From the NCBI GenBank assembly GCA_963971225.1, contig OZ020267.1, positions 108,153,892-108,217,891 of the forward strand: DNA of 64,000 bases, given 5' to 3'. Under the pieces are notes generated by a model, which ran no database searches, was not told the DNA's origin, and saw only the letters and a list, made by a program, of their open reading frames with translations. A program made the position numbers and the translations under genes. Below, in pieces: positions 12,371 to 23,683 of this stretch. The first letter of the stretch is position 1. Each line of letters begins with the position of its first letter. The stretch is from Melieria omissa. Lineage: Eukaryota; Arthropoda; Insecta; Diptera; Ulidiidae.

Positions 12371-13205
12371 CAGATTTAAGAGATATTGTGTAAATTTTCT
12401 GCAATCATTGGCATCTCACAATCAACAACTGCATAGCAACAACTGCATTGGGTGAATCTTCAACCAATCGTTACCAGAAAAGTGTAAATGATGCCGCAAG
12501 GGAAAAGCAAAAGCAGCTTAAAATCGATTAGCATCAATTTCTTGGTCCGATTTGTTGGACACAATGCCATTGCAAACATATGCACGCGGCAGTAAGTAGT
12601 TGCACTTGGCACAAGTGCCATGCAGCAGCAGCCATTCAGTATGGCAAATCCACCTTGAAGCTCTGGCAATCGCACTCATCTAGGACAATTGCTTATGCAG
12701 CTACAAACACACATACACTCACACATCGAGATGCACACATTAGGCGTTGCAATTAATTGTGGGCGGCAATATGAGTCTTGCAAATGGCTTTGTGGTTTTA
12801 ATTAAATTTAAGCCGCTTTCATTTGTCGCTTAACTGCAAAGTGAACTGTTTTTGTATGAGTAAGTTTGTGTGTGTGTGCTTAGCTGATAGGGTACAGCAT
12901 TGTTTAGAGCAGTTCTTGTGACACTGCTTTGACCGTACGCACTACGTATGCTTTTGTGCGCACTTGGAAGTGTTTTACATAGTTCCAAGCTACAAAATTG
13001 CATACCAATGATGTTTTTTGCATCTTGCTGCAGTACAAATTTTGCACAGACACATTTGAACTTTAAGTTTACTCATTCATTCATTCAATCGTTGGTTGGT
13101 TTCCGATGGGGTTTTTTGAAATTGAGGCTGTTGTGCAGTAATTTATGTTTCAATTCCAGTTTGTTCCATGCGAAATTATTGAAATACCTAACTATTTAAT
13201 ACGTT
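12371..13205. other. Intron, no recognised feature
   Basis: Mixed-composition sequence with scattered CA motifs; no feature recognised. Confidence 0.4.
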
Positions 13206-13600
13206 TTATAAGACGTATATTTATGTTCGTGATATGTTCCAATTTCACTTTGTTCCAAAACATTTCGATTTCTTGCATAATTCTAAAACATCACCCCTTA
13301 ACCGTTAAATGAGGCTATTTGGTAATAATTTATGTTCGTGATATGTTCCAATTCCACTTTGTTCCAAAACATTTCGATTTCTTGCATAATTCTAAAACAT
13401 CACCCCTTAACCGTTAAATGAGGCTATTTGGTAATAATTTGTGTTTCAATTCCAGTTTGTACCTTTTGAAATTATTGAAATTATTGATTTTAAGACGCAT
13501 ATTTATGTTCGTGGCATGTTCCAATTCCACTTTGTTCCAAAAATTTTGATTTCTTGCAAAATTCTTAAACATCAACCCGTAACCCTCGAATGCATGAATA
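13206..13600. repeat. About 110-bp tandem duplication with a partial third copy
   Basis: TTTATGTTCGTGATATGTTC and the following 90 bases occur at about 13220 and again at about 13329, differing at a single position; a diverged third copy starts near 13501. The flanking TTTCAATTCCAGTTTGT segment is also repeated, so a larger unit of about 290 bp was duplicated before the recent 110-bp duplication. Confidence 0.85.
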
Positions 13601-16554
13601 ATTTTCCAGTTTAAATAATAAAGTTGTTTTTAACGCAAGTTACCAACAGTAAAACTCTTCTGTATAGTTTATATATCATTGCTTGCTTGTGCTTTACTAT
13701 CCATTTTGTTTTACATGGATTTATGACAATCATTGCAATAGTTTACGCATTTTACATTGTATCAATATTAATAAATATCTTGATTAAATTTTCACTCCAT
13801 ATACTTCCTTCCCATCTAAAATTTACTGCACAGTTTTAGTCAAAAATTTTACCAGTAATTTGTTAATTTCTGTAGTGTTTCAATTTCTCCTAAAATATTT
13901 CTGTATTCAGAAAACATGCCTTACAACTAAACTTTGAACATAAATGCAGACAAAAATTGATGCAGTGTAACGACATTGAAAGCCACAACTAAGTAATTAC
14001 TTGTCTACATAAATAAACAAATGAGATATGCAAACCTTTAATACAACTTGACTCTTGGATGTTTCAACACATGAATTCAAAGTAAAATTGCACTAAAAAT
14101 CATAAACGTGAATACGACTACAGCTCACTTTGTTAGTTAGTTATGCCATTAATATAAAATTGACTCAAGGCAAATTTGCTAAATAGGTAAATTAATAACA
14201 GAAACTCAACAGGCCAATTGTGGAACAAAAGTCGAAATATTTGTTGCATTCAAATCATACTTTTTGTTTCTTTTTTTTTTGTTAAAAGAGGGGGACATTA
14301 CTTGCTCGATTATTCAGTAGTAAGAAAAGTAGGCATTTTAGTATTTTTCGATAAAATTTTACTGTTAGAAACTGTTAGTTCTGTTACTAATTTGCTAATT
14401 AGCATAAAAGCTAAAAAAATATATTTAATATTGTTCGTTTTTTGTTTTTGTAATTAAGTTAATTATAATAGAAATTAGAAAGTAGCAGAGAAAATGGTAA
14501 TCAATTGGTGAGACTAACTTTGATGCTAAACTTTCGTGTCTGAATTTTGACCCTCTGTTCAATCCAGCTCGGACGACGACCACTTAACGACGGCTTTGGT
14601 TTGGTTTTTTGGTGTGAAACCAATTGGAAATTTCGTTACGTTTCGTTATGGTTCATTTCATTTCGTTTCGTTTCGATTGAATTCGATTCGATATGATTTA
14701 AGTGGTTGGCAATTGTTTGGGGTTTGTTGAATTTTCATTGAGATGAAGAGAAGAATTTTAAAAAAAATTTTATTTTTTAATAAAATTCATTTTCAAAATG
14801 GTTTACTTAAAAGTATTAGTATGTAGTAGTAGTAGTAGTAAAAATACTAAACAAATATTAAATAGTAATAAGTAGAACTTATAATAAAATAGTAGTAGTA
14901 TTTAGTAGCAGAAAAGTAGTATACGATTTTGAGTAGCATACGAGTATAAGTGAATGTTTTCCATAAAGTTAAATTGTGGTTCAATGGTTCTTTATCGTCA
15001 AAAAACACGAGTACGCTGCATAGACAAGGTGTGTGGATTCGAAAGAATGTCCCGAAAGGACTGGCCCAACTCGAAGGACTATATAGGCGCTTCATATGTG
15101 AAAAAATGCCAGCATTTCAATTAACAAAAATTCTAATCTTTTACTTTGTTTGCTTTATAAAAATCATAATATTTAAATGCAACTAGTTGTTATTGAAAAA
15201 AATCGGTTTTGCATTATATTTGGCAAAAATACAAAACAACACTTAACTACGATTCGAAACAGAAACGGAAATATGTAGTCAACGAAAGCGGCGTTGTAAC
15301 GAACGGCTGTAACTTTCTCACAAATGAATGCTAAATTATTGAATCCTAAGTAAGTTCAAATTCAAATTGTAGGTGAGAGCAATGCACTAAAGCGGTGAAG
15401 TTGCACAGAAGTTATGCGAAAATTTCATATAAATAGTTGAAAATTGTATGCAAGCTTATGGCAACTTCATCGCTTTCAAATTATTATATAATAAAAAGCA
15501 ACAATTTGATTTTCTAATTAAGTAATTTGTTTGAAACAAGTATTTGTTGATTGCTTTTGTTGTTGTTGTTTGCTAAAGTTGCACTGTACATTGTGGAGCA
15601 GCAGCAAAATTGAATGTTGTACAAAACAAACTATGGACAAGCAAATGAGTTTGAAAAATATTGCCAAAACAAAACAAACGATTCTAGTTGTATTGAAATT
15701 GTTGATGCCTCAGTGATATTTGCTGGTTTTTGAGTAAAAAGAGATTTCAAGATTTCATATACCTAGATGGGTATAGCATGAAGTTTTGTAGTATTTTTTG
15801 TAACCATGGAACTGAAAAACTGCTAAATGGGAGAAGAGAAAAGAAATCGAAGGGGTTTTGGGAATGAAAGGAATACTAAGGTTTGAAGGACTAGAAAAGA
15901 AATTTGAATAGTTAGACATACTGATGATTTATTATAAGGTCAATATAAAGTCAGTATTTTTCAGATATTATATACTTCACTTAAATCCTTTTACAGGTGA
16001 AAAGGAGACAAAAAGCTACTAAATTGTAGATGAGACAGTGGAAAGCCAAAATTTTAGTTACTATTAACATTTCAGTTATTTGATCAATCAGTTGATCAAT
16101 CAATTTGATCAATCATTACTACAAGAAACTGTCTTTCTGGAACAACTTAGCTATTAGAAACTTCATGACATTAAAAAAAAATTGTATGATTTGATTGGCT
16201 GTGTGGAAAAAAAACAATTCCATTATTTTTTCAATAGATGCTTTTAGTAAACTGCATCTCGCGTTCTATAAGTGCAATCAGGTTACGCTAAGTGGCGTTA
16301 GAAAACTGCGATTTCGTATTAATAAAACTTTTCAGACAGTTTTTTAAGGTTTCGACTCAGTTTTGATTGAGCGCTCATCAAAGATGAAAAACAGCAAAGA
16401 GAAAAAAGATACAAGTTTTCTTTCAAGAACAGGTTTACTTCCATTAAGTTGGCTGGAAATGTAAATAAGGTTCATGGTCCTGACACTGTGGCAGTTCATC
16501 AGCACAATTTGGGTTTGTTCCATTCTGTTCAAGTACAAGTTTTTTTTGGATATT
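13601..16554. other. AT-rich intron, no gene recognised
   Basis: Contains GTA/AGT runs near 14826-14900, TTTCG/GATTC simple sequence near 14640-14700 and a TTGATCAATCA repeat near 16080-16110. A stretch near 15000-15100 is open on both strands but shows no domain. Confidence 0.4.
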
Positions 16555-17093
16555 TGGTGAAGTTGGCTGGGAATCATCTACTATGAGTTGTTTCCCCTAA
16601 GGCCAAACTCTAAATTCGGATCTGTACTGACAAAAATTGGACTGCTTAAAGGAAACCATTGCCCAGAAGTGGTTATCTTTGGCCAATAGGAGAGAAATTT
16701 TGTTGCATTAGCACAACGACAAACTCCTAACACGGACCTGTACTGCCAGCAATGGGAAGGAAGCAATCGCTCAGAAGCGGTTACCAATAGGAGAGAAATT
16801 GTGTTGCATTAGAACAACGTTAAGACACACACATCGAAAGTGACTCGCCAGAAGCACCGGCAGCTTGGTTGGAAAGTTCTTATGCATTCACTTTATGGTC
16901 CGAACCTGACACCAGATGATTTCCACTTGTTTCTGCCCAAGGCGAACAATTTTGCTGGTAGAAAATTTGCCTCAACAGAAGCTTCTAAAAATGTATAGTT
17001 GTTAGCCAATAAGGTATTCTTTTACAGAAGCATTGTAGAATTATCTTCAAAATGTCAACATGTTATGGAAAAAAAGGTGCATATTTGACCTAA
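16555..17093 (+). pseudogene. Decayed mariner transposase, C-terminal half (irritans-like)
   Basis: Readable pieces in order: WLGIIYYELFP, NTDLYCQQWEG, NRREIVLH then a TAG stop, THTSKVTRQKHRQLGWKVLM, HSLYGPNLTPDDFHLF, FAGRKFAS and, at the end, GAYLT followed by TAA (17091-17093). These align by eye with the C-terminal half of irritans-subfamily mariner transposases. In the second catalytic motif (HQDNA) the Gln codon is a stop and the Asp is Asn. A stretch of about 115 bp is present twice (16615-16712 and 16730-16825), an internal tandem duplication. No terminal repeats identified. Confidence 0.8.
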
Positions 17094-19989
17094 ATCGGTT
17101 CATTCTAAGGCTTAAAAAACCTTAAATTTCATGCAAAAATAATGGATTTATTTTTACCACGCTTTATGCAAATGTTTGCTTGCTTTTATCTCTGTTCTCT
17201 GGTCTCTCAAGTTTCTCTGGTCTCATCAATCAATATGTCTAACCTTACTTTTCATTATTCAATGACAAGAAAAAGGATCGCAATTACATTGCAGCATTTC
17301 ATGAATAGTTGTATAAAATAAGAATCATAATGCATTACTTCGTATACATAAAACAACAGTTTTTGTTTAGGGTTTCATGTTCTTAGTCACACATAATCGT
17401 TGCATGAAATTACATAAAAAATACTCTGGAAAAAGAAATCAATGAACAAATATTTAAACATATATTAAACGGAACATTTGCGTTGCACATGTCGCAGAAG
17501 ATATTCAATTCCACTTATCGGGACAGTAAAGTTCAAACGAACACAAAGGAAGGAAGAAATTTTGAGTAGTAAATTTGTAAGAAATGCCAAATATGCACAT
17601 TTAATATTCATAAATAACGAATCCTTTAACAAATCCTTTAATCGAAACAAACACATTTAATTTGAGAGAATTCCGACAAAGAAAGAGTGTTGTAGTTTAT
17701 TGTAGAATTTATAAAAAATTTTAACAAATATTAACTAAGAAATTATGACATAAAAAAAATAACTCAAATTGAGTTGTTTGCAAAGTGTTTGTGTTTGCTA
17801 TTGTTTTGTGTTTTGTTTTTTTGTTGCTACTGTGTGGCGAGTCAGTGGGCTGGTGTGCTGCCACTTGTAACTGTGTGCACACATTGGCTCCACGTTGCAG
17901 TGTTTGTGCAGCATTCGCTGTGTTATGGGAAAAGTAATTAGCCTAATTGTTTGTATATTTTGGCCTCGAGCGTGCCATGTGGCCCAGTCCGTGTTGACTG
18001 CTGTTGTTTACTGGCAACAACTCGCATGCAAAGCGCTGCACGTCTAGGATTTTTATTTTTATTTGGTTTTATTTTTTTTTCTGAATTTTTTGTGACTGAT
18101 TGCGCACAGCTTCACCCATTTTTGCGGTATTACTGCGCTGCCAGCAATTTGCTGCATGTGTAAGTGCTGTTGAAGCAATTTGAGGGTGAAATTTTGCGAA
18201 CGCGTGGCAAGCAGCGCGGTCACTCTGAGCTGAGAGCCCCAGGCCGTCAGCTCTATTAAAAACTCAAATCGAAGCGTATTAATTGCTTCGAAAATGCAAT
18301 AAACTACTCAAATTCTTTATTGGCAGCATTGTTGTGTGCATATTTCTCCAGGGCCCACGCGGCGTATACGTAACGCGCGTGTGATTGCCTTTTTGAAGGG
18401 AACAAATGGCTTTGACTAGAAGCGTTCGAAAAAGTATTTCAATTAAGCACTTCAATAAGCGTTTCTTTTCGTTAAAAACAGTGATAGGTCTTCATTGTTT
18501 TTGTATTATGAATTTGAAGGATTCAATGTTGTAAATATGTGTTTGTGTCTATATGTGTCTATATGTTTTGATGTATGTAAATTATTGTACAATTTCATGT
18601 GTTTTATGTAATGGAAACTTTGTAAATGTATAAAAGCTTTTATAAATGTTGTTGTTGTTGAAGTTGTGTATGATTTGTATAAAAATCTAAACAAAAATAT
18701 TTTTACTCATTACTTGAAGTACAAAAAATATAAACGCATAAATGCCAAAAAGTGCATACGGCAAAACTAATTAAAATGAACAATTTGAAAGGTTAAATTA
18801 ATGAAAAAAAAGAAGAAAAATAAAACACAACTAATTAGTGTTTTGGGTATAATTTGGTTTATTGTTGTCGTAGTAAATTTTGAACACCACACACAGACAT
18901 ATGTAATAATCATTATCATTATCATCATCATCATTAACATTATGTGATTAGGGGGTGGCAGCATTTGCAGCATCAGCAGCGGTCAGAATAATATTTCAAT
19001 ACACACAGGCACACACACATACAGACGCACAGGCGCACACACAAACGTACATAACACACGCCACATGTAACGAAATAGAGGGAGACAATAATAGAAAAGA
19101 CGAGTGATAAGAAGAGAGAGACAGATAGAATTGGAAGAGAGTAGAGACACACACAAACACACACAGGCAATTTTTTGTTGTTTGTTGATTATATGGTTTG
19201 AGTTGTTGGGTACTGAATGGGATTTTGTTGCTTTGTTTTTGGAGTAAAGTATGGACAGTTATTGTCTGAAAGGCAAAGAAAGCTCAATACTCTAAGTACA
19301 TACTTAGAGTTTGAAGTTTGAAGAGTTTCAGCTGAGTGAAGTTGAAGCTTTTGTTTGAAGTTCTTTGTGTATGAAAAACTTGAGCAAAGGATTCAGAAAG
19401 TTATACAAAATTGTTTGATGGACACATTTTTGGGGTTTGTAGTTTGACTGGCCTAAATAACTGCAAGGAGCGTTGAGTTGAGATGACAAAGAGAACAAAA
19501 CGAAAAAGAAGGAGTTGGTAATTTGCTTGGAAAAGGTTGAAACGGTTCATGCTGAAATATTTAGTATGAATGGGCCAACTGGATTTGAGAGAACATAGAC
19601 CATTTAAAACTAATTCAAAGGATTGTATATACTTTCAGAATACCAACTGTTGTATTGAGGGTAAAGGGAGGAAGTTATTTTCTGTCAGAATGGGTAGTTT
19701 CTTTAATTTTTAATTTTTCTATTTCATAGAAGTTGTTTTTAGAGTAACACAAAGAGCAATAAATGCTACGAATATTGTCTATAAATCGATATGTATTCCA
19801 ACCAATACTAACACTTGCCATTGCATACAGTTAGGAGATAAGTTAAAGGCTAAGAATAAGTTTAAATAGAATAAAAAACGCTTTTAAATTGGAGGAAGTT
19901 TGGCTTAAGAAATTTAAGGCAAATCAGGGAAAAGACATGTATTTACTTTATTTTGGTCATGTAAAAACGCTTATAAAAAAATATTTTCA
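17094..19989. other. AT-rich intron with simple repeats, no gene recognised
   Basis: Holds TCATTATCATCATC near 18905-18935, CA/ACAC runs near 19008-19050 and 19146-19165 and a GA-rich stretch near 19075-19145. No feature recognised elsewhere. Confidence 0.4.
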
Positions 19990-20160
19990 TTATTAATGTG
20001 GCATACAGTTTTAGAAACAAGGGTCATTTGGTTTGGATTATTGAATTTCGCGAGCTTAATGAATTATTTATTTAGCTTGAATAGGTCAGAAAAGGGGCAC
20101 AAGCTGAGGGAACAATTCCTGGAGTTCATGTACACTGTTTGAAATTCATTTCTTAAAAAT

Positions 20161-20250
20161 GCGCTCAAAAGTATACTAAGAAATGCTGCAATAGTTGTAT
20201 ACGTTGTTTTATTATTCTTTAAGGCGACATTTCATGGCATATTTTTAGGC
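20161..20250. promoter_or_regulatory. Pair of inverted Su(Hw)-like motifs
   Basis: GCGCTCAAAAGTATAC at 20161-20176 faces GGCATATTTTTAGGCT at 20236-20251. Both are variants of the dispersed motif; assignment to Su(Hw) is inference from the core TGCATAYTTTTAGGC. Confidence 0.35.
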
Positions 20251-20300
20251 TGGCATAGATCTAGAATGAAAGGGTAGCTCTTCAGTAAGCTGCCTGTCTT

Positions 20301-20425
20301 ACCTAACCTAACCTAAATGTTAAATGTGCATTCGATAATTGAAAGCAGATCATAATGGGCCGTACAGATCGAAGTGTGCTTCATACAGCAGTGTGTCTCG
20401 GCAGCCACCATAACCTAACCAAACA
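20301..20425. repeat. CCTAA tails and SINE 3' end fragment
   Basis: ACCTAACCTAACCTAA at 20301-20316 and, after a segment similar to the 3' part of the SINE at 36143-36519 (GGGCC...CGAAGTGTG...GCAGCCACCATAACC), a second tract at about 20409-20420. Confidence 0.5.
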
Positions 20426-22020
20426 AATTAAAACAGAACAATGAACCTTTCTATGTTTAGGCACCAAAAGTTGGGCAGAGAGTTTAAAGTTTTTGTTCAG
20501 TCACACACAATGGTCCTTAGGTCTTTATGTTACAAGGACTTTTAATAGAATCCACGAGCGCTTCTGCTGCTATAGTTCCACCTACTTTGAAATCTTCCAA
20601 GTGTGTGTGTGCAGTCGCTGCTGCTCGCATTTGGTGTACTTTTGCTTTGCTTTCCAATTCCCTACGCACACATTTTTCTAGTGCATACGAAGCCAAATGA
20701 ATGATGCGAGTGTGTGAGTGTGTTCATGCAGTACAATTGGCTGCATTTAGTAGTTCTCCATTCATATTTCTTAATTCATTAATTGCATGTGTGTTCAAAG
20801 TGTCAAATCGGTTGTTCATGCGTATCAGGTGGTGATGCGCGTGTGTGCCTCAGTGATTTGCATTGAACAGAAATTATTCGGAGTACATGTGAATTGGTGG
20901 TCGTGTACAGGCACAAAACAAAGCGACGCACATATTGAATTCGTTGTGAGTGGGTCAATAATTAAAATATGAACAAAATTAAACTGACGCTTTGAACTAC
21001 AACTACACACGAACTCGTTCTTTTCGCAGCGGCCGAAAGATGTCTTTCTTTGGCAGTGATAAAGCAACAACAACATATATTGCTGCAGCAAATAGGTTTT
21101 GCCTCCAATATTTCTTTTATTTTGTCATCTCTTTATTGTCTTTGTTGCGTGTGTGTTTTGAAAGTCTTTTGGTTTTTTATTTGTTGTTTATTTTCATGAA
21201 TTTGTTGGTTTGCCTACTTCAGTTTCGCTAATTGCTTAATGCACTTTACACAAAAATGATAAACAACCAATAATTCGATACAAAAAGAGAGATATAAACA
21301 AGTAGAGAGAGATAGAGAGAAACTGAAAATTCATAAGAGGACAAATGCAGCGGATAGCGTGTGACATTTTTATGGGATTTCTAATCTAAAACAAAAATTA
21401 AGAGTGAAATTCAAAAATTATACTCTTGAACGCATTCGACCTAAACAAAATTCATAGTTCATATGGTGATGGAGTGGTTGTTAAATTTAGAAATTAAATG
21501 TTTATAGCATACTTTCAGGTATTTGCGACATGTAAAAAACTGGCTTTGCTGTAGTAGTTTTTTTGTTGCTAGTTTTGCTCAGATAAAAGCAAAAAAAGCC
21601 AAGAGGGTCTTTTAGGGCGCTTATGAAAGTGCGCATAAAAGTATATTAAAAATTTAAGCATCCACTGACTGAGACTCTTGAAAGTCTGAGACTCTTGAAA
21701 AGAATATTACAGATTTTATCACAGACTAACTCAGACTCTTTAATAGCTAACTGTTTCAATTTTAGAGATTTTTTTAGGTTACTGACTCATTAATTTCCAA
21801 CATGTTCTACCGAGTACCTTAAAAAAATGTCTTGCTAACTTTACAAAGATTTTATATACTTGAATCAAAAGTATTTTGAAGAATGCTTTGTTTTATTTTC
21901 TTTATATTTACTCAGTTAGGACACACTTTTGTCTAAATTTAAAAATTTTGCTAAAAATGTAATTTTAAAAAACGTTGTTTTACCTAACGCAATCAAGCAT
22001 TATGTGAAATTGTCGTTTAA
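20426..22020. other. Intron, scattered weak copies of the dispersed motif
   Basis: Imperfect motif copies at 21507-21519 (GCATACTTTCAGG) and about 21631-21646. No coding or transposon signal seen. Confidence 0.4.
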
Positions 22021-22022
22021 AA

Positions 22023-23450
22023 CACCTAAAAGTATGCAGCTAAATAAGCTTATAACTAGCAAGACCATGGCATACTTTAAGGATAAAAGTAGTATGCATA
22101 CTTATGATCTTCTAAATCAAAAAACAAATTAGGCCCATGTTTCAAATACGTAAATATACAATTCTTGAACTCGTCAGTTTCCAAAAAGTATGTTTTAATA
22201 ATTTCTTTAGCATTTCTAATACTTTAACTCATAAGCGTTTACCTAAAAGTATGCTTTATAGTATATGCTGATAGTTGGAAAAACTGAAAATTGTATACTT
22301 GTTGTCGTTAAGAAATTGTTATACTCCTTAAAGTATGCTTTATTCAATGCATTTAGATTAAACTTAGTGTGTTGAATGCTTGGTTTGCCTCTAAGCTTGA
22401 ATATTGTTAGCTTCTATAAATTCTTATCAACTGTGCATAATTCCACTTTGCGCCCAAAAGCAGACTTAAAAAGACCTCTTAAAGTTTAAACTAGGCCCCA
22501 CTCATGGCTTTAGCTGTACATTTTTTGAAATATTCAATATTTGTGATAAACTGCTGCATATTCATTAGCTTTCGTTCTTAAAACTTTAAAGCTTTAAAAT
22601 ATGCTTTACTAGTGTTATTTCAATTATGAAAATTCACATTTATCAGAATTATACTCTAATTCAGTTAAAAATATGCTTTCTAAGATTAATAAATGAGTAT
22701 ATTGTAGCATAGTTTTAGGCGCTGTGGATATAATTTAGTTCAAATGTATTTTTAGAAATTATGTTATGTATTTTGACCCTAAAAGTATGCTCATACTTTT
22801 GTAGTTGCTTAGTTTTAGGAAATTTTATTATAATTCACTCAGAACTTATTATTCGAAATTTTATTTTGCACCTAAAAGTATGCTCCTAATTTTATAATCT
22901 AATTAGTAAGCATACTGTAGCATAGTTTTAGGGGTTTTCAATATCAATTAAATTGGAATCTAAATGTAATAGTTAGCATTTTACTCTTAATATAAAGTAA
23001 ATTGCAATCCAAATGCAATAGTAAGCATTTTATTTGCACCTAAAAGTATGCTTAGACTTTTGTAATTAATTTAATTTGCATACTGTAGCATTGCTTTAGG
23101 CGTTTTTGATTTAAATTACTCCAAATGTGTTATTAGAAATATTAGTTTGCACCTAAAAGTATGCTCTAATATTTTAATCTAGTTAATTAGCATACTGTAG
23201 CATAGTTTGAGGCGTTATTAATATGCATTACTGCAAATTTATCATCTAATATTTTATTTTACCTAGAAAAGTATGCTTCTACTTTTATAACCTAACTATT
23301 AAGCATAACTTTAGGCGTTTAAAGTGGAATGCATTATAAAAATGAAGCATTAGTTTCATTTTCCACCTAAAAGTATGCTCCTTCTTTTGTAAGTTATTTT
23401 AAATTGTTTTGTTTTATTTTTCAGTTGCATAAAAATGCCTAAAAATATGC
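22023..23450. promoter_or_regulatory. Dense cluster of Su(Hw)-like motifs next to the central exon
   Basis: Near-identical copies of CCTAAAAGTATGC occur at 22025, 22242, 22778, 22871, 23039, 23152 and 23366, with close variants at 22326, 23262 and 23437 (start positions); opposite-strand copies GCATA(G/C)(T)TTTAGG occur at 22070, 22707, 22920, 23085-23100, 23197-23212 and 23303. The reverse complement of the first form, GCATACTTTTAGG, fits the published Su(Hw) insulator core (TGCATAYYY in the gypsy insulator; GC-TACTT in genomic sites). The cluster resembles the multi-site gypsy insulator in density and ends 34 nt past the donor of the exon at 23490. Function is inferred, not shown. Confidence 0.5.
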
Positions 23451-23489
23451 AATAATGTATAGAATAGATTCGAACAAATTGCCACTTAC

Positions 23490-23671
23490 CGAATCCAATG
23501 TGGTATCGATATTCCCGTTGGGTCGATCGGCCAGGGTGGTCTCTTTCAAGTTGATCTTGACATGATTGGCGGCCGATGTGGTGGCGCCGCCGCGTTGCGG
23601 TTTCGTTGCATCGAGCAGAACCTTGAGCGAGGCGATCGCATGCAGCTGGGTCGCCTTCTCGTCCACCTTGC
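23490..23671 (-). CDS. Nckx30C: K+-dependent Na+/Ca2+ exchanger, second visible exon (cytoplasmic loop)
   Basis: 182 nt: two bases that complete a split codon, then 60 codons beginning KVDEKATQLHAIASLKVLLD and ending NGNIDTTLDS. The donor is TTCG|GTAAGT (23489-23484), the acceptor TTCCAG|G (23672 is the last intron base). The upstream exon ends with a lone G, so the junction codon is GGC and the protein reads ...DPLHD-G-KVDEKATQ..., a continuous NCKX loop segment. KVDEKATQLHAI with a following basic/polar stretch is typical of the membrane-proximal part of the large cytosolic loop of NCKX proteins. An AG 12 nt further upstream (23685-23684) is also in frame and would add four residues (Asp-Asp-Val-Pro replacing the junction Gly context). 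Codon use is GC-richer than the surrounding intron, as expected of a conserved exon. Confidence 0.88.
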
Positions 23672-23683
23672 CTGGAACATCAT
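23672..23683 (-). other. Possible 12-nt exon extension between tandem in-frame acceptors
   Basis: Two AGs sit 12 nt apart: AAAG at 23685-23684 and CCAG at 23673-23672. With the phase-1 donor upstream, the distal AG gives GAT GAT GTT CCA GGC AAG and the proximal AG gives GGC AAG; both stay in frame. The proximal site has the better consensus (TTCCAG|G); the distal one is the first AG after a 570-nt AG-free zone. Which is used is not visible from the DNA. Confidence 0.5.

Larger units (their letters stand above)
58..23489 (-). other. Nckx30C: Intron of the exchanger gene, about 23.4 kb
   Basis: Lies between the GTAAGT donor at 23489-23484 and the CAG acceptor at 60-58. Phases agree (0/0). It carries the Bari-like element, the LINE relic near 8.1-8.8 kb, an irritans-type mariner relic, several tandem arrays and most of the Su(Hw)-like motif cluster. 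Minus-strand open frames inside it show low-complexity composition and I recognised no further exon, but a small unrecognised exon would be easy to miss. Confidence 0.75.

Noticed and set aside
20296..20310. Recursive splice site TTAG|GTAAGA on the minus strand
   Set aside because: Arises from the edge of a CCTAA repeat and has no pyrimidine tract upstream; the similar site at 27872 has the same origin.
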